This document shows positions 56,362-64,000 of a DNA stretch of 64,000 bases, piece after piece (positions within the stretch are counted from its first letter, which is position 1; every line of letters starts with the position of its first letter). The translations under genes were made by a program, and so were the position numbers. The notes beneath the pieces are model-generated. The model was not told the origin of the DNA, searched no databases, and saw only the letters and a list, made by a program, of their open reading frames with translations. Origin of the DNA: Zantedeschia hybrid cultivar (taxonomy: Eukaryota > Streptophyta > Magnoliopsida > Alismatales > Araceae); contig JARZZO010000013.1 of NCBI GenBank assembly GCA_030544215.1, positions 48,689,196 through 48,753,195 on the forward strand, written 5' to 3'.

Positions 56362-57835
56362 AGCCAAATCAAGTTATTTCTTATAACTTCTTCTATGCTT
56401 TGGTTTTGTTCTATGGTCATAGGGTTTTCCTTCCATTTTATAAAGACATTCTTTTCCTGTGCAATTGTGTAAGAATAACATTTTTACGGCACGATAGTAA
56501 AGTGTGTTTGTCTAATCTTTATTCTTCCTTGAACAAAATTTTTGAAGATTGTATTATTTTCAATTTCTAAGAGCAAGAGCAACTAGGGATTGAACGAGTG
56601 ACATATAAGGTCAAGGATGAAACGAGATTAAAATTTGTTCTAATGGTGGATGAGACCAGACATGATGTTGGCCCCACATCCATGCTTGAAATATTGCTCA
56701 AATTAACTATTACCATAAAGATGTAAATTATACATACTCCTCCTTTAATAGTGTCAATCAGGTAAAGCTGCCATTAAGATTTTTGATACTGATAATAAAT
56801 AAAGGTCAAAAGTAAATCGTTGATCATATAGCAAAAATTAGCACAAAAAGAGCCAAATAGTAGTCCAACATGGGATAATGATCAACCCCCTTAGTATTTG
56901 CATGTGCATGTATGTGTGTTTAACCTTTGTGCCAACAAGTTTGTAGCACAATTGCAGGGGGTTTTTCTTATATGAGATTTAGAGATTTAATTCTACCTCT
57001 AAAGTTAAACAAAGAGAGAGATTTGTCTTATGAATTTTTGAGGTCTATGTCTAAGTATTCTTTGCAAATATGAGAGATTGTATATGAAATATTGCTCTTT
57101 CAATGAAACATTTAATTGCTAGAAGAAAGTGAAGTATTTGCAACAATATGAAAATCATTTCTACTAAAGAAAAAAAAATTGTAGATGCTCGGCACAGAAC
57201 TTTTCACTAAGAAAGACTTGTGAATATTTAGCCAATTGAGCAGCTTAAAGAAGAAAAAAGAAGATTTCACTTTCTTTAGGTGATTTGCATCCCAATATGA
57301 GAGAAGTTTGAAATTTTTTGTAAAATAAAATAATATAAATTTTAGTTTATTATCATCATAAAAAAAGTCATTAATTTTGAGATAAATTCTGTATAGAATT
57401 AATGAATTTTTTAAAAGGATTAACTTTTTGCAAGCTAAATGATGCAAGGATGCGAAGACTGTCAAGCAAGCTAAACAACAACATTAAATGTATAAGTCAA
57501 ATATTTTTATGTTAATAGCTAATTCGGTTTGAATAATACTTATCTTCTTATTTAAATATAACCCACTTATTATATTTATCATATTTAAGTCAGATAGAAA
57601 GGTTTTAGATTATCTCTAGTCTAGTTGATATATAGAGTACTTTTTTTATTCAAATTAATTTAGTATTTCAAAGATAGGATAGAAGATAGAGATTTGAATG
57701 TTAACTATAGTAGGATGACATTGCCATTATCGATCCTATTTTTTATTTTAAATAATATTAACATTAAACTAAGAAGTTTAAATAATGGAATCTTTCCATG
57801 TTAGGTATTGAGACATTTTTCAATACCAAAAGTTA
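56362..57835. other. Intergenic AT-rich DNA
   Basis: 3' flank of the SYP5 duplicate, then AT-rich DNA with no supported gene. The frame at 57112-57465 is Phe/Lys/Asn-rich, as expected from base composition. Confidence 0.4.
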
Positions 57836-57837
57836 TA

Positions 57838-58018
57838 TGCAAAGGTCTACATCGATGATATGCTCGTCAAAAGTTGGTAGTTACTGACCACTTGGCCAAC
57901 TCGGCCGAGATGTTTGCTACTCTGCGCAAGTATCTCATGAAGTTGAATCCATTCAAGTGCAACTTCGACGTGGCATCAAAGAAGTCTCAAATGCCTGGAT
58001 TTGTTGACACTGCATGGT
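57838..58018 (+). mobile_element. Ty3/gypsy reverse transcriptase scrap
   Basis: A short translated stretch contains VYIDDMLVKS, then (after a break) DHLANSAEMFATLRKY and LNPFKCNFDVASKK. This is the catalytic Y-x-DD region and the following helix of plant gypsy reverse transcriptases. A stop and a frameshift break it. No LTR or other domain is nearby. Confidence 0.75.
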
Positions 58019-58929
58019 AATAATTATCCAATCTTGATGATCATATGACCATTGAAAAAAGAATTGTTTTAATTGTCAAGTTTAGAGACATTTGGGTTCG
58101 AAACTTAAGTTATTTAATCTTTAATCAAGTGACTGCGAAGAACAAAGGAAAAAAAGAAAAAGAAATCACACTTGCATATAATTTGATGGTTCAAATCATC
58201 TGAGGTATAATCTGATGACTACTTAATGCGGCTACACTCAAAACAATGCAATATGTATTTTTCTTTCATCTTTTGTTTCTTGACAAAATCTTCTTGATGT
58301 CACAAGTCATCTTATTATAAGAAATAATTTATTATAATAAATTCTAACATTATAACTACTAATATATTGAAACTCTGATATGTCAGTAAAAGTTGATTTC
58401 AAAAAAAGTGAAATATACAATCTGAATGTCCAAACAAGGCATTGGTCAGCACCTGATAATCTCTCTAAAATAAAAATTTATAGATTTAAGTATTACGAGT
58501 TACACTTATACCCCTCATAAAAATAATAGTCTTACAAAGTTTCTCTCTTTGGCCATAGACTTGTTTTAAAATAATAATCTAATAACCAAAAAGTTGTGAG
58601 ATGTGCAAAAAAAACTCTAACAGATGGAATATTTGACATTCAATTTTCTCTCTCTCTTAAAAGGTACATAAAATATTTAGTCATTGAGTAGTATTGGACG
58701 AAAATAAGAATATTAAATATTTTTAACAAAAATAAAGATATTAAATATTTTTTATCTAATTTCTAAATGACTATTTGAAAATTTCATTTGTAATAACTAT
58801 TCTACACTTTTCTCGTGCAAATATGTCCTTTTTCTTCCTACTTTGTTTTTTAATAGATTAGTGTCTCTTTTTTTTGCCACATATCAATAATCATAATTTT
58901 TAAATTGTTATCATAAAATAAATATCTAT

Positions 58930-60850
58930 TATATCCCTCTCAACCAACTACGTGATTTTCATTTCTTGATGCTAAAAGAATGTTCATCAAATAATAAAGA
59001 TTATTGCCTTCTTTTTGTGATCTTCCTTCTTATTTTCTTTCTCAATATTTTTTTTTATATCTACATTCCTCCTTACAATAAAAAATAATGGTATAACAAA
59101 TTAGATGCTTATTCTATCTTCTTCAACTAACTATATAATTTCAACTTCTTCATGTTACCAAACTAATTTAATAGTAATATAATTATCTACTTAAGATATC
59201 TTGATATTTTCTACCATTCCTCATATGATTATTTAGATACATTCTTTTATCATTGTATATTTTTTTTGTCAAATTTGACTATTTTCATAGTTCTTTATAT
59301 CTTCTTGTATTGTATATTACTTTGTCAGATATAGATTTTATTTCTCTCAATTAACAATGAGATATCTTTCTTTGTAACATGAAATATGAGAAAGGTGACT
59401 CTCGACTTACAAATCTCATTCTAGATTTTTTTTTTCACACTTTATTTGTTTATTTAAATAGTTATTACATAAAAATTAATTTATATTTTCTTATCCTCTT
59501 CTTTTTTTTATTTTTTTTATCAAATAAGTTATGTTTTCTGTCAGATATTAGTTCAATATTAAAAGATTAATTTTTATGATATAATAAATAGACATTTTAT
59601 CGTTGATAGCTAATTATATGACCTTTATATATTGATGTCATGAAAGCACTTATCACATGTTAAAAATAATACTCTACTTATAACAATACATTCAATACTA
59701 TCACTTACTTTACTTCTTATATGATTGTCTACATATTATTTTTTTATAATAATTATTATATATTTTTATCGTGAGTCCAATTCATCTCAATATACTATTA
59801 GACGAGAGTCCAACAGTGCAAAGAAGGGACTTAACATTTATACAAAGTCTTTTCACTTATAATTGGGTCTAACATTTGTATAAAAATTCTTTCAAAAAAA
59901 AGTTCCAGGTGAAAAAGTTTTTGCAAATACTCATTTTTCAACTACTTCAAGTAGTACACTGAGGGGAACTAGACTCTTTTCTCATATTCTTCTTTCCTCT
60001 TCCTCGTACCTTTTTTCGTGATGCTCTTTTTTATCTTCGGTCATCTATCACTTAATACAAAAAATATTAATAAAAAATATTATAATAGAATATATTATTA
60101 TTTTGTCTCTTTCATCTAATTATATTATATTTATTTTTTGACATCGCAAGAACATTTAATAGGCAATAAAGCCAATTCCTCACTTACAACATCCACTCAA
60201 CGATATTCTCTATTTATTCATTGTACAGCTGTTTAGAGTTTTTTTTGTAACGGTTACTTTACACTTTTTTTCATACTTTTTTGTCATCTTTTTTTAGCCT
60301 ATCTTTTTCTATCGGTACATTCATCTCATGTTTGCCGCGCATCACATTTTTATTTAAAAATTTTAATTTATTAAGAAATAAATATTTATTTGATGTTCTA
60401 CTTATGTCTCTTATATATTGTGGCATAAAAATATCGTCAACTAATAAAGATAATAGTTTAATTATAATACTTATTATATTGTATTGTCTATCTCTATTAC
60501 TTACGGCAGTCCATATATTACTTTTGCATCGGCTCTAACGCTCTTTTTTCTTCTTTATTCTTCAATTCATTTTTAGTGAGTTTCTTCCTAATCTCCTCTA
60601 GTCATTTATCAGTGGCCATTATAATAATATTAATCCATAGTAATAAAATATAACTTTATTTTATTTTTATGTTCTAATCATATGATTTTTTTATTTTTTA
60701 TATTCTAAAAATACTTATCATAAAGTAAAAACTAACCTCTCACATGTAACACCTACCGGACGATATTTTCTACCTATGTCTCTTACAGCTGTTCGGATTC
60801 TTTTCCTTTTGTAACGCTCGACACTTTCCCTATGACACTCTTCTGCCATC
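58930..60850. repeat. AT-rich degenerate long-period tandem array
   Basis: A recurring order of phrases (CAACTAACTATATAATTT or similar; a TTGATGTCA/TTGACATCG-type word; AAGCACTTATCA or AAATACTTATCA; CACATGT, AACACATCC or AACACCTACC; CAATACTATC, CGATATTCTC or CGATATTTTC; and a drop to CTTTT runs) appears near 59116, 59603, 60112 and 60672, with a shorter trace at 58935. Spacing is about 490-560 bases. Units are strongly diverged. No coding capacity; small frames reflect T-richness. Confidence 0.5.
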
Positions 60851-61202
60851 TTCACCCCGCCCCCCTTTTGTAGTCATGTTCTTTCTATCTTCATATTGCC
60901 ACGTGGCATATTTCAAAAAAAGAATTAATTTATTGTTCCCTTAGCGCGTGTGATCTTTGTATCTTCATACAATGTGAGCACTCAAATAAGAGAACAGATC
61001 CTCTCAAATTTTGTAAATATTTGGGCCTTATTCCTTCCTGTTGGACTCCTGTTCAAACAGGTACTGAGAGAATCTGTACTTAAAGAGAGAGAGAGCATGA
61101 ACAGTATTTAAACTCAAGCAGCAGGCAACTGTAAGGACATTTGCAGGCCCCTCTCTTTCTCTCTATCTCTCTCTCAGCGGCAGGAAGAGCAGGTGAAAGG
61201 TG

Positions 61203-62546
61203 ATGGCAGGACGAGGAGGCAACCCGGGCAGCGCCAGCGGCGGCCAGTACGTCGTGCAGGCTGGGTTCGCTAAGTTGCAGGGGGAGGACTTCGAGTACTA
61301 CATGCAGAAGTACTCCATCCTGCTGGGCCGCGGCGGCAAGCGCGCCAACGTGGACGTCGATCTCTCCCGCATCGGCGGCGGCATGAACATCTCCCGCGCC
61401 CACGCCCGCATCTTCTACGACTTCCCCCGCCGCCGCTTCGCCCTCGAGGTCCTCGGCAAGAACGGCTGCTTCGTCGAGGGCGTTCTCCACCTCCCCGGCG
61501 GCCCCCCCGTCAAGCTCGACTCCCAGGACCTTCTTCAGATCGGCGATAAGAAGTTCTACTTCCTCCTCCCCGTGCGCTCCATCCTCGGCGCCGGCTCCTT
61601 CGCCCCCCGCCGCGGCCCCCTCTCCTCTGCCGCCGCCCCTCCCCGGTCCCAGCGGACGGTGCCACCGCTGCCGCCGCCACTGGAGGAGGCGTTTGCGCGC
61701 ACCAGGGTGTCCTCTGACGACGACCACGGCGGGGATGGAGGTGATGGTGGGGACCGGGAGGAGGAGAAGGAGGAGACGGATCAGGAGGAGGAAAGCGATG
61801 ATGACAAGGAGGATGACGGGCTCAGTACTGGAGGTGGGCAGGTGGATGCGCTTGGCCCTCAAGTTGTGGGCGCCAAGGCAGGATCCTCGGTGCAATCTGG
61901 TGAGAGCTATTCTTTCTTTACTTTTAATATACCGTGATCTCTTAATCTGTTCTTGGCTATGATCTGCGTGTTTGGAAGATTATGGGCAACTCCATATATA
62001 ACCGTGAATGCATGGCTGCTGGATATATGGTACTTGCTGTTTCCTGAGATTTTTGCAGGTTGTGGACTGTTAGATATACAAACGTGGTTGTGATCACACT
62101 GAAACCTTGTGATTGTTGTCGGTTTTTTCTTCCATTTGGGAGTTTCTTTGTGGATCGAAATCTGTGTTTCATGATTTCGTCGAGGAGGATGCACCCTATC
62201 TTTAGGCTGTGCCTGGAAGCAGCTTTGGAATCCAAGAACATGAGCTGGGAGTCTTGGGATGTTAACAGCATTACTACCTTTCGCAGTTAGCTGGGAAATC
62301 TTTGTGTTATGTGTTGTAGACTTCTGAGCAGGTAGTGTTGAGAGGTTATTTCACGATGAGATGCCTGTTCTTCCATGTTTGCATGCAGGGAAGGAGGCAG
62401 GGGAAACGTCGAAGGCCAACAAAGAAGGAGACCACCAACAACGCTTGCAGCTGGAGGAGAAGGATGTGATCGCTTCTGTGGCCACTGTACTTTCTGATCT
62501 TTGCGGCCCTGGAGAGTGGACGGCAGTGGAAAAGCTTCATGCGGTG
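61203..62546 (+). CDS. FHA-domain protein, 5' part (continues past window)
   Basis: FHA domains bind phosphothreonine; plant FHA2/FHL1-like nuclear proteins relate to transcription and ribosome genes (family knowledge). Exon 1 (61203-61899) encodes GFAKLQGEDFEYYMQKYSIL and the FHA core at residues 38-120, with G42-R43, S64-R65 and H67, and N87-G88, the expected phosphopeptide-binding positions. A proline/alanine-rich linker and an acidic run (171-205) follow. Exon 2 (62389-62546) encodes EEKDVIASVATVLSDLCGPG, the start of the C-terminal helical domain, then KLHAV. Phases agree (1/2). Later exons expected for the family (VWHHSRVRRYL-type) are not seen before 64000, so the gene runs on beyond the window or is truncated. 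A CT-rich leader precedes the ATG. Confidence 0.88.
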
Positions 62547-63555
62547 GTATGCAGTAGTTCTTCTTTTTCCTGCGTATATTTCTGTCCACACGTGGCTTGG
62601 AATGATTTGTTCCAATAAAAAATGTGGTTTAGCCTAATTCTTTGATGCTTACATATATGTTTTATGATCATGTGGGTCTTACAAGACGACATAGACTTAA
62701 TTTTGAGTTCATCCGTTCTCTTGATGCTGCATTGCTTCATTGACGGGTATGATGTAGTGATGAGTATATATATGCTTTTGGTGGCATTGTGGCTATATCA
62801 GCATGTAGACTGATCTCGTGTTTGTTTGCAACTAAAGGTTGCAGTAAAGAGATCTACAGAGAGCACAGGTTGTACCTTTGATCAACCTTTCTCCTGTTTT
62901 TAGATGGGGATCTCCTAGACCCAATTTTTTTGAATCTCCTAGATCCTTTAACAGTTAGGTCCTGTTTAGTTTGATGTAAAGCACTCTGTAAAATGCTGCA
63001 ATTGTGGGAGAAAAAATGCAGCTTTTTACAAGATTTATGGTATCTAGTGATGAACCAAATGACTCTTTATTGACTAAGGAGTAAAGAAAATTTTCACTTT
63101 TTCAACTTCAGTTTTTTCCACCATCTACTTAATTTGTTCAATCGTCAATGAATGTTAAAGGATCTAGAACTTCCAAAATTAAGGTTCAAAGATCTCATTC
63201 CTCTTTCTGCAGCCATAATGGCAACCAAAAGCGTAGTGGGAAGCATGGGATTCTCGAATCACCATGTTTTCAAAAGCAATTAATGCGAGTCTTGAAGGTG
63301 TGGCCATTAAATAAAATATGTATACTTCCTTCCCTTCGCAGTTTGAATGTGAAATATATTTTCTTGAGGGCAGTACCAGAGTGACCAAGCTAGCTATCGT
63401 TCCTTGATGCTGTGTAATGACAGCGTAATCTTATTAGCTAAAGATGGGTTTGAACTACATATCAATAGTATCAAAAAGATTGGATTGTGTTTTTTGAAGT
63501 TTTAACTCGTGAGACTTTTGAACTTCTAAGTAATCACACCAGTTTTAAGTCCCGT
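62547..63555. other. Intron of the FHA gene or its 3' flank
   Basis: No further FHA exon recognised. GGTCCTGTTTAGTTTGATG near 62956 resembles the opening of a MITE, but no partner end was found. Confidence 0.4.
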
Positions 63556-63563
63556 AGTTAACG

Positions 63564-63769
63564 CAGGGGCGGATCTAGCATTGTTTCAGTGGGGTCACAG
63601 GACCCTATTGAATTATGGGATTCTCTTGTAGACAATACAGGTCACGGGCCAAGTGACCCCACTGACCCGTCCAATTCAGTAATCTAAACTTTTTCGTCCT
63701 CCAATTTGACCTACAGTATCTAATTTGGGTGATTCCACTAGACTAAATTCTTATGTCCGTCCGCCATTG
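63564..63769. mobile_element. Small hAT-type MITE
   Basis: A perfect 8-base target duplication AGTTAACG (63556-63563 and 63770-63777) flanks 206 bases whose ends are CAGGGGCGGATCTAGC and, reverse complemented, CAATGGCGGACGGAC. Ends of the CAGGGGCGGA type are common in plant hAT MITEs. No coding capacity; it lies downstream of or within the FHA gene. Confidence 0.82.
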
Positions 63770-64000
63770 AGTTAACGACTGAAACTTGGGTACGTACCAA
63801 TTGATTATGCTGAAACAGCACTGCATGCCTTTGAAGAAGTAAATGGTCTGAAATTTTAGAGCATTTGACAAATAAACACAAGCCATTTTCCAGTTTGTTG
63901 ATGGTTGAAGTCTAAAACTGCCCACATCCTGTGGCACAACACTTGCCCCGTGAATATGAGTTGTGTTTCCCCAACAATGCACATACAATTTTATGCTCGA

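Noticed and set aside
61080..61895. A 271-codon open frame antisense to the FHA exon
   Set aside because: It is an Ala/Gly/Val-rich antisense mirror of GC-rich coding sequence, and the sense strand has clear FHA motifs.
1..64000. CRISPR arrays, operons, bacterial-type riboswitches
   Set aside because: The gene structure is plainly eukaryotic, and no regularly spaced identical repeats with unique spacers occur.

Overview
This is a 64 kb piece of plant nuclear DNA. The evidence is intron-split genes with GT-AG borders, plant-only gene families (ROP-interactive CRIB protein, SYP5-type SNARE, plant FHA protein), a telo-box plus site II promoter on a ribosomal protein gene, and abundant plant-type transposons. 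First exons are much richer in G+C than introns and intergenic DNA, which leans towards a monocot, but the species cannot be named from the sequence alone.

Layout. 1-9.4 kb: gene-poor, with a fold-back/tandem repeat at the left edge, one possible 3'-terminal exon (2686-2811), a G-box palindrome and two SINE-like insertions. 9.5-10.15 kb (minus): a RIC4-like CRIB protein gene with GA-rich upstream DNA. 12.6-16.9 kb: a cluster of hAT-type non-autonomous elements, one of which (13951-15330, perfect 8-bp target duplication) carries a captured ARM-repeat gene fragment. 17.3-20.4 kb (minus): a decayed GDT1-like (UPF0016) transporter gene. 21.9-25.6 kb (plus): an intact RPS5 (uS7) gene with a SINE in intron 1. 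26.3-27.4 kb: a second hAT-like element with GC-rich cargo. 27.6-31.8 kb: a SINE and a decayed Ty1/copia element with its 3' LTR. 33.5-34.0 kb (plus): a small secreted 12-cysteine protein gene. 37.6-38.8 kb: an AAT-rich minisatellite between long direct repeats. 38.8-49.9 kb (plus): an intact SYP5 Qc-SNARE gene whose introns have swollen with a plastid-DNA insertion, SINEs, tandem repeats and a TIR element. 52.4-56.4 kb (plus): a tandem SYP5 duplicate, compact but frameshifted in exon 1. 57.8-60.9 kb: a Ty3/gypsy scrap and an AT-rich degenerate tandem array. 61.2 kb to the right edge (plus): the first exons of an FHA-domain gene that continues past the window, with a small hAT MITE downstream.

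The intact genes are unrelated housekeeping or signalling genes: ROP GTPase effector, ribosome, endosomal/vacuolar fusion, FHA signalling. No operon-like or cluster logic links them. The interest lies in gene birth and death around them: hAT elements ferrying gene fragments, a transporter pseudogene that has lost both signature motifs, and a SNARE tandem pair in which both copies keep the same inferred GC-AG intron while only one keeps its reading frame. I see no wholly new biochemical system; the strongest candidates for undescribed biology are the gene-carrying hAT elements and the SINE family with three copies here.
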